Source: an uncultured bacterium
GTDB lineage: Bacteria; Bacillota; Clostridia; Christensenellales; QALW01
Assembly: GCA_905214315.1 (NCBI GenBank)
Contig: CAJMLN010000020.1
Location: forward strand, 1-36,297
Direction of reading: 5' to 3'
Length of the DNA: 36,297 nt
Below, one piece after another: positions 14,302-23,657 of this stretch. How positions within the stretch are numbered: position 1 is the first letter of the stretch; each line of letters begins with the position of its first letter. A model generated the notes under the pieces. It searched no databases. It saw only the letters and a list, made by a program, of their open reading frames with translations, and was not told the DNA's origin. The translations under genes and the position numbers were made by a program.

Positions 14302-15291
14302 ATGACGCCGAAAGAAAACAGATATGAAACGATGCAGTATGCCCGCTGCGGAGAAAGCGGACTGAAATTGCCGCGGGTTTCCCTGGGCCTGTGGCATAAT
14401 TTCGGCAGCGGGGACAGCTTTGAAAATATGACGAAGATGTGCCTTGCCGCCTTTGATTTGGGAATTACGCACTTTGATATTGCCAACAATTACGGCCCGG
14501 TTCCCGGCAGTGCGGAAGAAAATTTCGGCAGAATTTTAAAACAGCAGCTGCACGCCTACCGGGACGAGCTGATTATCAGCACCAAGGCGGGCTATCATAT
14601 GTGGGAGGGGCCCTACGGCGACGGCGGCAGCCTGAAATACCTGACGGCCAGCCTGGATCAGAGCCTGCGGCGGCTGGGAGTGGAGTATGTGGATATCTTT
14701 TACCATCACCGCCCCGATGCAGACACGCCGGTGGAGGAGAGTATGCTGGCCCTTGACCGCGCGGTAAAAAGCGGAAAGGCGCTCTATGCGGGGCTTTCCA
14801 ATTACAGCGGAGAACAGATGCTTGAGGCCGCCCGGATCCTGCGGGAGCTGAAATGCCCGTTTGTCATCAACCAGAACCGGTATTCGATTTTAGATAGGGG
14901 AATTGAAGAAAACGGACTGCTGGCGGCGGCCGGACAGGAAAAAAAGGGCGTGATTATCTTTTCACCCCTTGCCCAGGGCTTGCTTACCGACCGGTATCTG
15001 AACGGGATTCCCGAGGGCAGCCGTGCAAAGAGAAATGTGTTTTTAAAGGAGGCCTCGATTACGCAGGAGAAGATCCGTATGCTGTGCAGACTCCGGGAGG
15101 TGGCCCGGCAGCGGGGAGAAACGCTTGCGCAGATGGCGCTGGCCTGGGTACTGCGCAAAAAAGAGGTCACCGGTGTGCTGATCGGCGCTTCGTGTCCGGA
15201 GCAGATCCGCGAAAATGCAGGCGTGATTGCCTCGGCGCCCTTCAGCGCGGAGCAGGAGGCGCTGATCGACGCCATCTGCGCGGAGGGATGA
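14302..15291 (+). CDS. Aldo/keto reductase (YghZ-like)
   Basis: This is an NADPH-dependent reductase of aldehydes, 329 residues, TIM barrel. The catalytic tetrad is visible: D59 and Y64 (FDIANNYG), K95 (ISTKAGY) and H135 or H136 (FYHHRPD). The stretch NNYGPVPGSAEENFG and the C-terminal LIGASCPEQIRENA place it near E. coli YghZ, an L-glyceraldehyde 3-phosphate reductase of the AKR14 group. It has its own promoter with an inverted repeat and is separated by a terminator from the peroxide unit. AGGAGAG lies before the ATG. The exact substrate is uncertain; methylglyoxal-type detoxification is possible. Confidence 0.9.
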   Translation: MTPKENRYETMQYARCGESGLKLPRVSLGLWHNFGSGDSFENMTKMCLAAFDLGITHFDIANNYGPVPGSAEENFGRILKQQLHAYRDELIISTKAGYHMWEGPYGDGGSLKYLTASLDQSLRRLGVEYVDIFYHHRPDADTPVEESMLALDRAVKSGKALYAGLSNYSGEQMLEAARILRELKCPFVINQNRYSILDRGIEENGLLAAAGQEKKGVIIFSPLAQGLLTDRYLNGIPEGSRAKRNVFLKEASITQEKIRMLCRLREVARQRGETLAQMALAWVLRKKEVTGVLIGASCPEQIRENAGVIASAPFSAEQEALIDAICAEG

Positions 15292-15292
15292 T

Positions 15293-15321
15293 TTGGGAGA
15301 AATGCTGCTCTGCTTTATAAT
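15293..15321 (+). promoter_or_regulatory. Promoter of the small membrane protein
   Basis: TTGGGA (15293-15298) and a perfect TATAAT (15316-15321) are separated by 17 nt, beginning just after the stop of the aldo/keto reductase gene. Confidence 0.55.
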
Positions 15322-15362
15322 AAATGGTTGAAAATCAATATTAATAATGGGAGAACTAAAAA

Positions 15363-15794
15363 GTGGAAAATTTGGGATTTTCGATGTTATGGTATTGGTT
15401 GGCATATTTTATAGTTACAGGAATAGGCGTGTTGCATACGATTTTTAATATTGCAGTGCTGCATATGAAATCGATGAAAGAGAGTGATGGCATGGGAGAA
15501 GGGTATGAAAAAACAAAGCCATGGCATCCTTTATATAATATAATCGTATTTCCGATATTTGCATATCTTTATTTTAACGGCTTAGAAGCAGTCGCTTTAT
15601 CCAATGTAGTTTCAACATCGCTGCTTTGGGGAACCATGACGGTGGTATTTGATGTTATTGGCTGGGTACTCATCAAGCATCCCTGGTCCTTAACATTCAG
15701 GGAATTTTATATAGAGTATCAGCCTTGGATCACTTTGATCTATATAACGATATATGCAAGTCCCTTTATAGCGTATGGCTTTATGCGCCTGTAA
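15363..15794 (+). CDS. Small integral membrane protein (unknown)
   Basis: This 143-residue protein starts with GTG and has about four membrane segments: YWLAYFIVTGIGVLHTIF, a central IIVFPIFAYLYF, a third near SLLWGTMTVVFDVIGWVLI, and a C-terminal LIYITIYASPFIAYGF. A charged loop (about 35-50) and several tryptophans lie between. No family was recognised. The gene is clearly AT-richer than the flanking reductase and has its own promoter and terminator, so it may have been acquired. GGGAG lies about 10 nt before the GTG. Function is unknown. Confidence 0.75.
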   Translation: MENLGFSMLWYWLAYFIVTGIGVLHTIFNIAVLHMKSMKESDGMGEGYEKTKPWHPLYNIIVFPIFAYLYFNGLEAVALSNVVSTSLLWGTMTVVFDVIGWVLIKHPWSLTFREFYIEYQPWITLIYITIYASPFIAYGFMRL

Positions 15795-15866
15795 AAATAA
15801 ACTTTTTGCTTCTCTCCCGTGGAGCGGACGCTTTGGGGGAAACGTGACAATAACAGGTTAGACGAA

Positions 15867-15908
15867 AGGCAGGGCAAACCGGGGGAAGCGGTTTGTCCTG
15901 CCTTTTTT
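15867..15908 (+). terminator. Intrinsic terminator after the small membrane protein
   Basis: AGGCAGGGCAAACC (15867-15880) pairs with GGTTTGTCCTGCCT (15890-15903) over 14 bp with one G-U, followed by a T-run. Confidence 0.9.
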
Positions 15909-15925
15909 ACGGAGAAAATTTTTTC

Positions 15926-16718
15926 TTATTTTACCTGCTCGATATGGACGTCCAGCTGGTTGAAGGGAATGGTCAGGTGCGCTCTGTCAAAGGCCAGCTT
16001 TACCTGCTCGTTCATATAAAAATTCAGGGCCCAGTAGGCTTTTACCCCACACCCACACGCCGATATTGATGGCGCTGGCGGCGTGCTCTGTTACCACGTA
16101 AGCCGGCGCGGGATCTTCCAGGGCCAGGCCCGGGGCGGCCACTAAATCGGCTAAAATCTGCTTGGCCGCGGAAAGATCGTCGTTGTAGCTGATGGAAAAA
16201 ACCATGTCCAGCCGGCGCGTTTCCTCGGCGGAGTAGTTGATGATTTTGGCGGTGGAGATTTCGCCGTTGGGAATAAAGATCTTTTTGTTGTCCGGTGTTT
16301 TCAGCGTGGTATAAAACGGCGTGATATTTTCCACCATGCCCGAGACAGAGTTGGTTTCGATAAAATCACCCTTGGTAAGGGGGATGATCAGCAGCAGAAA
16401 GCCGTCGGTCATATTACTTAAAAAATCTTTTACCGCAAGGCCTACCGCGCTGAACAGGGCGATTAAAGAGGAGGCCTTAATACCCAGCGTTTCTGCGGTA
16501 ACCAGACCATCGCTTTTAAAACGATGTTTACAATTTGCGGGATGCGCTTGTGCGCCGAGGCGTCGATCTTGCTTCTTTGCAAAATACGCCGGATTGGTTT
16601 TCCGCTGCCTTTGTCAAGGCAAGGCCGGTGATCAACATGATAATCACTAACAGGAATTTAAGAGCGTTGTTCTGCAGGAACAGCTGCTCTCCCCAATTGG
16701 CTGAAAGTGTAATTTCAT
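15926..16718 (-). pseudogene. Small-conductance mechanosensitive channel MscS, frameshifted
   Basis: Joined across frames, the translation reads as a small MscS channel of about 265 residues. It has an N-terminal membrane segment (ALKFLLVIIMLITGLAL), a basic linker (RRILQRSKIDASAHKR), the pore helix region ETLGIKASSLIALFS then AVGLAVKDFLSN, the beta domain KGDFIETNSVSGMVENI, TPDNKKIFIPNGEIS, and a C-terminus ending QLDVHIEQVK. The frame changes at four places, each a single base in a short run: near 16699 (GG), 16598-16601 (T4), 16502-16503 (CC) and 16045-16048 (C4). Only 15987-16412 is open. Either the gene is decayed or the assembly has errors here. It lies downstream of holA on the same strand. 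Confidence 0.85.
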
Positions 16719-16782
16719 GATGGACGCTTCTTTTATATACCTTTTACGGAATCCCCGCCAGCTAAAATAACGCGCGAAAGCG

Positions 16783-17772
16783 CTATAGCGCGCACAGCCT
16801 GAGGATCAGACGGTGCAGTGCTACGGCAGGAAGCTGTTTTCCCGTTTTCAGGCCCTCGTCAGCTTCATAGCATAAATCAACGGCCTGCTTTAGCTTTTGC
16901 TCGCTGAGCTTTTCACACGTTCGCTGCAGGCGGGCAAAGACGAAATCCCGGATTCCCAGCGCGGCGATGATTTCCTGCTTCTGGGCTTTTTCCTGCTGCA
17001 GCAGCTTAAAGCGGAGCAGCTGACGATACTGCCGGGAAACTGCGCCCAGAATATACAATGGCTCTTCCTTCTGCACCAGCATCCCGCTTAAGAGCGCCAG
17101 GGCTTTTTGGGCATCCCGCTCTGTGACGGCGTCGGTCATTTTAAATATATTATACTCCTTGCAGGGTGTAACGGCCGCCAGAATATCTTCTCTTTTTACC
17201 TGCCCCTCCTTTACATAGCAGCTCAGCTTTTCCAGCTCGGAACAAAGCGCTTCGGGCCGGGAATCGGCATACTCGGTTAAAAAAAGCGCGTCGCTTCTTT
17301 CAATGGAAAGGCCGCTGCTCTTGAACGTTTTTTCAATCCAGCGTATCAGCTCGGGGCTTGAGAGCGGGGCAAAGTCCACCGTGTATTTTTGCAGCGCTTT
17401 AAACAGCTTTCGGCGCTTGTCCGGCGCCGCGGCGCAGAAGACCAGAACCGTAAAATCCGCAGGGCTTTCCAGATAGGTCAGCAGACGCTCTTCCTCTTCG
17501 CTCTTGCTTTTGGTTAAAAACATACTGTCTTCTACGATAACCAGCCGCTTTTCTCCCATAAAGGGAACCGTTTCGCACTGCGCACAGATTTCTTCGGCCC
17601 CGGCGGAGGGCCCTAAAAGCGTCAGGTTTACCTCCCGCAGGGCGGGATCGATCACAGCTGCCTCCAGCTGCTTCAGGGCGCTGGCCTTTACATATTCCTC
17701 TTCCCCGGAAAACAGATATACCGGGAAAAGCTGTCCCTCCCGTAGGGTTTTAAAAAACTCATTATGATTCAT
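16783..17772 (-). CDS. holA: DNA polymerase III delta subunit
   Basis: HolA is the clamp-loader subunit that opens the sliding clamp. The 329-residue protein shows the family start FPVYLFSGEEEYVK, the central SPELIRWIEKTFKSSGLSI, DSRPEALCSELEKLSCYV and the C-terminal pattern AVDLCYEADEGLKTG followed by LHRLILRLC. The pairing with comEC is widely conserved in Firmicutes (comEC-holA). Its start overlaps the comEC stop by 4 nt, so the two are coupled. It is the last intact gene of the minus-strand unit that begins at 24327. Confidence 0.95.
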   Translation of the reverse strand: MNHNEFFKTLREGQLFPVYLFSGEEEYVKASALKQLEAAVIDPALREVNLTLLGPSAGAEEICAQCETVPFMGEKRLVIVEDSMFLTKSKSEEEERLLTYLESPADFTVLVFCAAAPDKRRKLFKALQKYTVDFAPLSSPELIRWIEKTFKSSGLSIERSDALFLTEYADSRPEALCSELEKLSCYVKEGQVKREDILAAVTPCKEYNIFKMTDAVTERDAQKALALLSGMLVQKEEPLYILGAVSRQYRQLLRFKLLQQEKAQKQEIIAALGIRDFVFARLQRTCEKLSEQKLKQAVDLCYEADEGLKTGKQLPAVALHRLILRLCAL

Positions 17773-19847
17773 GGAAATACCTCGTGGTAGACTTTAAATT
17801 GGATATCCTCGTTTATTATACAGCGTACCATGCCGTAATAGCAAGTCCTATATAAAGCCCGGCAGGCAGGATGCTCCGTTTTGCGGCAAATTACCGCGTC
17901 GGCAGATATTTTGGGGTTTTCGCTTACGGCGATGTCGAACCGCACAGCGGGAATCTGTTTGCTTTGGGGCGGATGAAGGTATACGCTGTATCCCTTGCAG
18001 AGCAGCTGAAGCCCTTCTCCCTGCAGGCTGAAAACGGCATCGCCGCAGCGGAGCGTCTGCTCCGGAGAGAGGCGGACGGAAGAATACAGCTGATTTTCGT
18101 CCGGAGTGAATATTCCGGGCGCAAGATATACGGTTTCCACCTCCAGTCCTTCGGCAAGGGCGAAAACCAGAGTCTCTGCATCCTGCGCCGAGAGCAGAAA
18201 CACGCCCTTTACCGGGCCGATGTTTTTTCCGATATACTGCATCTGCGTGTGGAGAGAAGCTTTATTTAAACCGATAATAAAGTTTTCACCGCCGCAGCGG
18301 ACATGTACACATTGACCTTCCTCTAAACTCAGAACACGGATCTCAGCGCCTTGATACTGCGGAAGATAGCTTTGCAAGCCTGTTGCCAATACAGCCACGG
18401 TTAAAACGACGGCGATTCCGGCTTTTAGGCGCGGCTTGATGCGCGTAAATCGAGAACAGACCAGCACCAGAAGCAGGAACAGGGGAATGATTGCCGCGGG
18501 AAGGGCAAGTGTAGTCAGCTTAGGCAATTCTGCAAGCGGCTCGGATATTTTTAAAACCGCGGCCATCAGCCAATAGGGGGCGTAAAATAAAACGGAAAAG
18601 CCGTTCCATATAAAGGATAACGGCAGCACAAGAACCAGCAGTATGAGCGCCAGCGACGCCACCGGAACCAAAATGAGATTCGCCAGCAGGGAAGCGGCCG
18701 GAAGAAAGGAAAAATTATACAGTGCAATGGGAAGAGTGGCGATTGTTGCGCCTAACGAAACAGAAAGTGAGCTTAACAGCCGTCGAAAATGATGCGCATG
18801 CTGAAAAGATCCATTGCATACTGCGATACCGAAACAGGCGGCAAAGGAGAGCTGAAACGAAAGATCGAATAAACGGAAAGGATTCAGGAGTAAAATGACC
18901 GTTCCGGCAAAGCCCAACGCGTTGAGCATATCATAGCGCATGCCCCAGATACCGGCACCGAGGGTAAGCAGCGCCATCAGGGATGCCCGTACAATGGAGG
19001 GGGCAAAGCCTGTAAAAAAACAATAGAATGCAATAAATGCCGCGTTCAGTATAAATTTTATGCCGGAGGGAAGGCGCAGGAATTTCACTACCGCACCCAG
19101 AAACGACAAAAGGATTCCTACGTGCAGCCCGGAGACTGCCAGCAGATGCGAGGTGCCGCAGGAGGAAAAGAGCGAATAGGTGTACGTGCTCAGGCTGCTT
19201 TTATCGCCTGTGACCATGGCATAGAGAATGGCGGCGCAGTCTTCATCAGGCACGCCGGCATTGATTTTTGCGCGTATCGCATCTTTTAGTTCATATAGCC
19301 GGTGCTCCGGGCTTGTATTTTGCGTTAAAATTTGAAAGGCGGAAGCTGAACAGCTGTATCCGATATTATCGGCCAGGTTTGTAAGCGTGCGGTCTACCTC
19401 TCCAGGATTTTCTGCGTACAGAGTATAGGGAAAAAGGCTGCCGTATACCAGGATCATATTGCCGTGAGCGATATCCGGGGCGGAGGGGAGCAGCACGCTT
19501 ACCCTGCATGGCAGCGCAGCGGCCTCCGGGGTAAAAAGTGTTACATCCTCCAGCAGCACCACGGTGCAGGTTTCTTTTTGTCCTATGGAAACAACGGTGC
19601 CGCTCAGCGCACAGTCTGCGGAGCTTTCCGTATATTCTTGATAGGAAAATGCGGCGGAAAACGAACCGGCCGCAAAGAAAAGAATGAGAAAGAGGAGCAG
19701 CAGCCGGTGCTTTTTCCATAGCAGGCAGCCTGGCAGAAGCAGTAAAATCAAACAGATCAGAGCGACCGGCATTTGCCGCAGAGCGATGCCGGTAAGAATT
19801 CCCAGAATAAGTGCTGAAACGCTGAAGAAAAATGGGCGGCGGTTCAT
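17769..19847 (-). CDS. comEC: ComEC/Rec2-type DNA uptake channel with degenerate beta-lactamase-like domain
   Basis: ComEC passes single-stranded DNA through the membrane in natural transformation. The 692-residue protein has an N-terminal membrane hairpin and OB-like domain (about 1-180), then the competence domain with the hallmark AVSGLHVGILLSF and RASLMALLTL and many membrane segments (to about 490). The C-terminal region (500-692) should be a metallo-beta-lactamase-like nuclease domain, but the expected HxHxDH motif is replaced by LLSAQDAETLVF at about residues 552-563, and the usual DVGQGD start reads LSLEEGQ. Thus the domain keeps the fold outline but no metal ligands. It is linked by 4-nt overlaps to a GerMN lipoprotein gene upstream and holA downstream. 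Confidence 0.9.
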   Translation of the reverse strand: MNRRPFFFSVSALILGILTGIALRQMPVALICLILLLLPGCLLWKKHRLLLLFLILFFAAGSFSAAFSYQEYTESSADCALSGTVVSIGQKETCTVVLLEDVTLFTPEAAALPCRVSVLLPSAPDIAHGNMILVYGSLFPYTLYAENPGEVDRTLTNLADNIGYSCSASAFQILTQNTSPEHRLYELKDAIRAKINAGVPDEDCAAILYAMVTGDKSSLSTYTYSLFSSCGTSHLLAVSGLHVGILLSFLGAVVKFLRLPSGIKFILNAAFIAFYCFFTGFAPSIVRASLMALLTLGAGIWGMRYDMLNALGFAGTVILLLNPFRLFDLSFQLSFAACFGIAVCNGSFQHAHHFRRLLSSLSVSLGATIATLPIALYNFSFLPAASLLANLILVPVASLALILLVLVLPLSFIWNGFSVLFYAPYWLMAAVLKISEPLAELPKLTTLALPAAIIPLFLLLVLVCSRFTRIKPRLKAGIAVVLTVAVLATGLQSYLPQYQGAEIRVLSLEEGQCVHVRCGGENFIIGLNKASLHTQMQYIGKNIGPVKGVFLLSAQDAETLVFALAEGLEVETVYLAPGIFTPDENQLYSSVRLSPEQTLRCGDAVFSLQGEGLQLLCKGYSVYLHPPQSKQIPAVRFDIAVSENPKISADAVICRKTEHPACRALYRTCYYGMVRCIINEDIQFKVYHEVFP

Positions 19848-21247
19848 GCTTGCTTTAAAGAGGCAATATAGGCCTCTGGCAGATTCAGCAGGGGATGGTC
19901 TATTCGGATATTCCTGCTGAAGCAGGAACGCGTTTGTCCGTTTTGCAGCAGCTGTGCCTTTGTTGCGCCGGAATAGCTGCAGGCGGTAATCACCATGGAA
20001 TAGACCGCTGCATATTCCTGCTCGGCGGTAAGGTCGGGGTACAGATTAAAATACTCTTCTCCTAAATCGATAATGATGGTATCGCCATTGAGCAGGACGT
20101 TGTTTACCAAGCCGTCGGTTTCACGCAGAGCGGGATGAATCGTGCAGATATATTCATGAATAAACTGGCTTAAATCACCGCTTCCGGGCATGCGCGATAC
20201 GAGCATAGAAGTATGCGTCAGCTCGGTTCCCGCACTGCTGGGGGTAAAGATATCGATTTGGCTGCGAATAAAATTAAAATAGTATACAGCCTCCTCTTCA
20301 CGGGAATACAGTTCATTTCCGGCAGTGTCCTTTACAGTCAGTGAAATATATTCCGTGCCGGGATAAATACAGTCCAGCGCGCTGACGATGGCCTGAGGCG
20401 CCAGCCATTCGCTGGGCGGAGTCCAGGAGGGCGGAGCGGTCAGCGTTACCCGCAGCGTCTTTTTTTCCTCATAGAATTCCGGAGCGGAGGCCAGTGTGAA
20501 GCCAGAGGTAAAAATGTCGGCGCCGGATTCTAAGGAGATCAGCGCTGAAACGATAGCCGAGGCATAATCGTTGTCCTGTATGGTAATGCTTACAGTCTGC
20601 GGCAGCAGATAGCGCCGGCTTTCATCTTGAGTATAGATTACGGCATAAAAGGTATCAATGAACGGTTCATTGTTTTCTTCTGCCCGCAGGATTGCCTTAT
20701 AGCGGTTTAAAAGATCACTGATCGTTCCGCTGTAAGCGGAAAACAGCATCAGCGGGCGCTGCGGCAGGCCGGGTACGGTCAGTTGTTTTCCCTCAACGGT
20801 TATGTTGATAAACTCAATTTCCGGAAAATCGGTATAGGTAGAAATCAGTACGGAAAGACAGGCGCAGAAGAGCTCAGGCGCCATTTCGGAAAAGTGCCAG
20901 GACATATCAATATATAAGATATTCTGTACCAGCATCAGATTACGGCATTGGACACCTTCAGGAAAAATAGATTTATAGCCCGCGTCCGTACCGTGCAGCA
21001 GAGCATCCATAACGTCAAAATAAAAGGATTCTTGATTTTTTCGCTTCAGCTGCTGGGTAGAGGCCAGTACATGGCTGTTATCGGCAGAAGGATAATAAAG
21101 CGATACTGTTTCAGATTTTTGTACCGGCATTTCATAGGGAGTAAAAATGATTGCCGGGTCACGGCTTGGCAAAGGCTTTTCTGGAGCCGTGCAGGCGGAA
21201 AGCACCAGTGCGGGCAGCAGAAGAAGCACGGCAAGGATTTTTTTCAA
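19844..21247 (-). CDS. GerMN-domain lipoprotein 2
   Basis: This 467-residue exported lipoprotein has a signal ending VLSAC (lipobox Cys19). The region from LYYPSADNSHVLAS through LLHGTDAGYKSIFPEGV and LYIDMSWHFSE to the LISTYTDFPEIEFINITVEG stretch fits a GerMN domain, and a second, more diverged copy of the pattern appears near the C-terminus (HPALRETDGLVNNVLLNG, then IIDLGEEYFNLYPD). GerMN domains are found in sporulation protein GerM and in LpqB, which partners the MtrB kinase in actinobacteria. It is translationally coupled (ATGA) to the first lipoprotein gene and to comEC. Its role is probably at the outer face of the membrane; the ligand is unknown. Confidence 0.75.
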   Translation of the reverse strand: MKKILAVLLLLPALVLSACTAPEKPLPSRDPAIIFTPYEMPVQKSETVSLYYPSADNSHVLASTQQLKRKNQESFYFDVMDALLHGTDAGYKSIFPEGVQCRNLMLVQNILYIDMSWHFSEMAPELFCACLSVLISTYTDFPEIEFINITVEGKQLTVPGLPQRPLMLFSAYSGTISDLLNRYKAILRAEENNEPFIDTFYAVIYTQDESRRYLLPQTVSITIQDNDYASAIVSALISLESGADIFTSGFTLASAPEFYEEKKTLRVTLTAPPSWTPPSEWLAPQAIVSALDCIYPGTEYISLTVKDTAGNELYSREEEAVYYFNFIRSQIDIFTPSSAGTELTHTSMLVSRMPGSGDLSQFIHEYICTIHPALRETDGLVNNVLLNGDTIIIDLGEEYFNLYPDLTAEQEYAAVYSMVITACSYSGATKAQLLQNGQTRSCFSRNIRIDHPLLNLPEAYIASLKQA

Positions 21248-22188
21248 TCGTTTACCTCCAGATAACGCATAAAGCTTTCATAGCTGATCAACCAGCATCG
21301 GCGTTTATATACCAGCTCCAGCGGCGCACCGCTGATAATATAATTGGCGTTCTGCGTTCTTATTTTAAAAGAAACCTGAACGATGGCGGTTTTTCCGTCA
21401 TCGGATATGGTATAATTTTTATCGGCGGAAAAATCCGTCATAATTAAATTTCTGTATTCAAACTGTTTGGTCATTTCTTCTAAAAGGGGAAGCGTTACCG
21501 AGGCGCCGTCTTTATCCCCTAAATAATAATATAGTTTATTCCATTCTAAAGCGGAATAATGTTCCAAAGCCATTTTTACAGCATTGGAAGGGGTAAGGAT
21601 ATACTCGGTACTGCGCGTTAGAGGACCCAGAGGAGAAGAATCATTATTCGTTTGCCCGAAGCCCATTTCAAAGGAATCCGGACGCTGCGCTGCGCCACTG
21701 ATGTGGAGATAGATTTGTACCTGTGAAAAGTTTCCCAGCTCACAAACGGTATTGACAATAGAATAAATTGCAAGCTGACGGTTCTTGCGGGTATCTTCTG
21801 CGGTGTCTCCCTCCGTGTCCAGCAAAAAGCCATCGCTTAAGGTAACATAAAGGTATTCTTTATTGGAATCAATATCCAGCAGCTTTGTATTTTGACCAAA
21901 GCAGCCCGTAAGCTCCGGGCGTTGACCCGATGGCCCCGCAAGCAGCGCGGTGATGGCATAATATTCCACGGGATGCTGAGAGGATACCTCCACACTGATG
22001 GATGAGCGAATCAGCATGGGTTCATCATAATAACGGAAATATAGAGGCATCAGCGAGGTCGGCTCCGAACCGGAGGATTCCTGCAGGGGCGCTACGGGGT
22101 CACCCTGGGTCTCATTGATATAACCCGCGCTGCAGCCGCAGATACAAAGCAGAGCTGCACATAACAGAAGGGAAAAAATTTTTTTCAT
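21244..22188 (-). CDS. GerMN-domain lipoprotein 1
   Basis: The 314-residue lipoprotein has a signal ending CICGC (Cys19) followed by a Ser/Glu-rich linker. The GerMN domain spans about residues 45-170: LYFRYYDEPML, YYAITALLAGPSG, LLDIDSNKEYLYVTLSDGFL and LAIYSIVNTVCELGNFSQVQIYL. A second domain (about 195-310) of mixed alpha/beta type follows, ending LVYKRRCWLISYESF. It directly follows the histidine kinase with a 4-nt overlap, and a second GerMN lipoprotein follows with another. This order resembles MtrA-MtrB-LpqB. A role in adjusting the kinase from outside the membrane is an inference from this position. Confidence 0.8.
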   Translation of the reverse strand: MKKIFSLLLCAALLCICGCSAGYINETQGDPVAPLQESSGSEPTSLMPLYFRYYDEPMLIRSSISVEVSSQHPVEYYAITALLAGPSGQRPELTGCFGQNTKLLDIDSNKEYLYVTLSDGFLLDTEGDTAEDTRKNRQLAIYSIVNTVCELGNFSQVQIYLHISGAAQRPDSFEMGFGQTNNDSSPLGPLTRSTEYILTPSNAVKMALEHYSALEWNKLYYYLGDKDGASVTLPLLEEMTKQFEYRNLIMTDFSADKNYTISDDGKTAIVQVSFKIRTQNANYIISGAPLELVYKRRCWLISYESFMRYLEVND

Positions 22189-23657
22189 TCAGTTGCCTCC
22201 TTTTGTACCAGCGGCAAAGTTACGGTAAACGTAGTACCCTTATTCAACTGGCTCTGTACTTCGACGCTGCCGCCATGCTGATCTACGATTTGTTTTACAA
22301 TAGAAAGTCCCAGACCGGTGCCGCCGGCCTGGCGCGATCGGGCCTTGTCCACGCGGTAAAAACGCTCGAAAAGATGAGGAAGGTTTTCCTCCGAAATACC
22401 GATGCCCTGATCCGATACCGAAAATATAGCGCTGCTGAGCGTTTGCGTCAGTGTAACGGTAATGGTAGTATTTTCGGGCGAATACTTGATGGCGTTATCA
22501 ATCAAATTAGTACAAAGCTGCTGCAGCCGCAGCTCGTCGGCCTGCAGGGTTACTTCGCTGTATTCGTAGGAAATGGTGATATGCTTTTTTCGGGCCAAAG
22601 GCTCTACTGTATTTACAATGCGCGCCAGCAGCTCGTTCCATGCTACCGGGGTAAGGATCAGCGTTTCCATTCCTTTATCGGTTTTTACTAATGTCAGCAA
22701 ATCATTAATGACCAGAGAGAGGCGGTCAATTTCAGCATTGATATCGGTCATGAATTCCCGGTACAGCTCTACCGGTGCGTCGGGCTGCGTCAGCAGGGCC
22801 TCGGAAAGAATTTTCATAGAGGCCAGCGGCGTTTTTAATTCGTGGGAAGCATCCGATACAAACTGGTTGCGGGAGGAATCCAGATTTTCCAGGCGCGAAG
22901 TCATCATGTTAAAGGCTTTAGCCAGTTCTCCAAACTCTGCGATCTCATTTTCGTCTACTCGCACGGAAAAATCGCCGCCGCGCATTTTTACGATGGCGCG
23001 GTTGAATTTGCGGATGGAGAGTGTAAGGATATTGGTTACATAAAAGGTAACGCCGCCGATCAGCAGGGTAAATACGGCGCCGAAAATCATCAGGCCGCGG
23101 CTGACGGAAGAGATATTTTCCACGATATCCTGTACGGGAGAGGTGAGCAGTAAAATGCCGGAGATTTCGCCGCCGGTAATCACCGTTTGTGTGTAATAGG
23201 CGGCCCAGTATTTGTTTTTAGCATTTCCCAGGTAAGGGTTGTCTCTGGTAACGGTATGGCTGCTGATTTCAAAAACGTGATATCCCATGGCTGAATCCGC
23301 GCCTTCCTCCAGCACCGCCCGGATCTCTTCGGCCTCAGGATGCGTGCCGTTCAGGCGGCAGAATGTATCCACCTGCACGATACCGTTGTTATCAATAAAC
23401 AGAATACGGCCATTTTGGGCAATCGCGCAGGAGGAGAGGATTTCATAAATGTAATTGGGATTTCTGTCGGCCATATAAGGCGTCAGATCCAGGGCGCAGT
23501 CGCCAAGAGCCTTTTTTTGGTCATCCGCACGCTGCTGCAGAAAATATTTGCCTACAAAGGTAGTTACCGAAAGCGTGATGATGGCCAGTGCCGCCACGAC
23601 GATCAGTACATAGGTTACTCCTAAAAGAATGTTCAGGCCGGGTTTAAGCTTCTGCAA
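22185..23657 (-). CDS. Sensor histidine kinase with extracellular sensor and HAMP domain
   Basis: This membrane kinase phosphorylates the response regulator encoded upstream. Taken from a TTG at 23657, it has 490 residues: first membrane segment (about 8-36), extracytoplasmic sensor of about 150 residues, second membrane segment (about 187-211), HAMP linker (about 212-265), phospho-acceptor box SHELKTPL (H272) and an ATPase domain with NLIDNAIKYSP, DQGIGISEENLPHLF and GGTGLGLSIV. The frame is open upstream to 23747, but this overlaps the regulator gene; the TTG, overlapping its end by 14 nt, is the most economical start, though the ribosome site is only a weak G-run. It is the second gene of a long coupled operon. 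Confidence 0.9.
   Translation of the reverse strand: MQKLKPGLNILLGVTYVLIVVAALAIITLSVTTFVGKYFLQQRADDQKKALGDCALDLTPYMADRNPNYIYEILSSCAIAQNGRILFIDNNGIVQVDTFCRLNGTHPEAEEIRAVLEEGADSAMGYHVFEISSHTVTRDNPYLGNAKNKYWAAYYTQTVITGGEISGILLLTSPVQDIVENISSVSRGLMIFGAVFTLLIGGVTFYVTNILTLSIRKFNRAIVKMRGGDFSVRVDENEIAEFGELAKAFNMMTSRLENLDSSRNQFVSDASHELKTPLASMKILSEALLTQPDAPVELYREFMTDINAEIDRLSLVINDLLTLVKTDKGMETLILTPVAWNELLARIVNTVEPLARKKHITISYEYSEVTLQADELRLQQLCTNLIDNAIKYSPENTTITVTLTQTLSSAIFSVSDQGIGISEENLPHLFERFYRVDKARSRQAGGTGLGLSIVKQIVDQHGGSVEVQSQLNKGTTFTVTLPLVQKEATE

Noticed and set aside
15819..16019. Plus-strand open frame of 66 codons after the small membrane protein
   Set aside because: It contains the intrinsic terminator at 15867-15908 and runs into the antisense of mscS.
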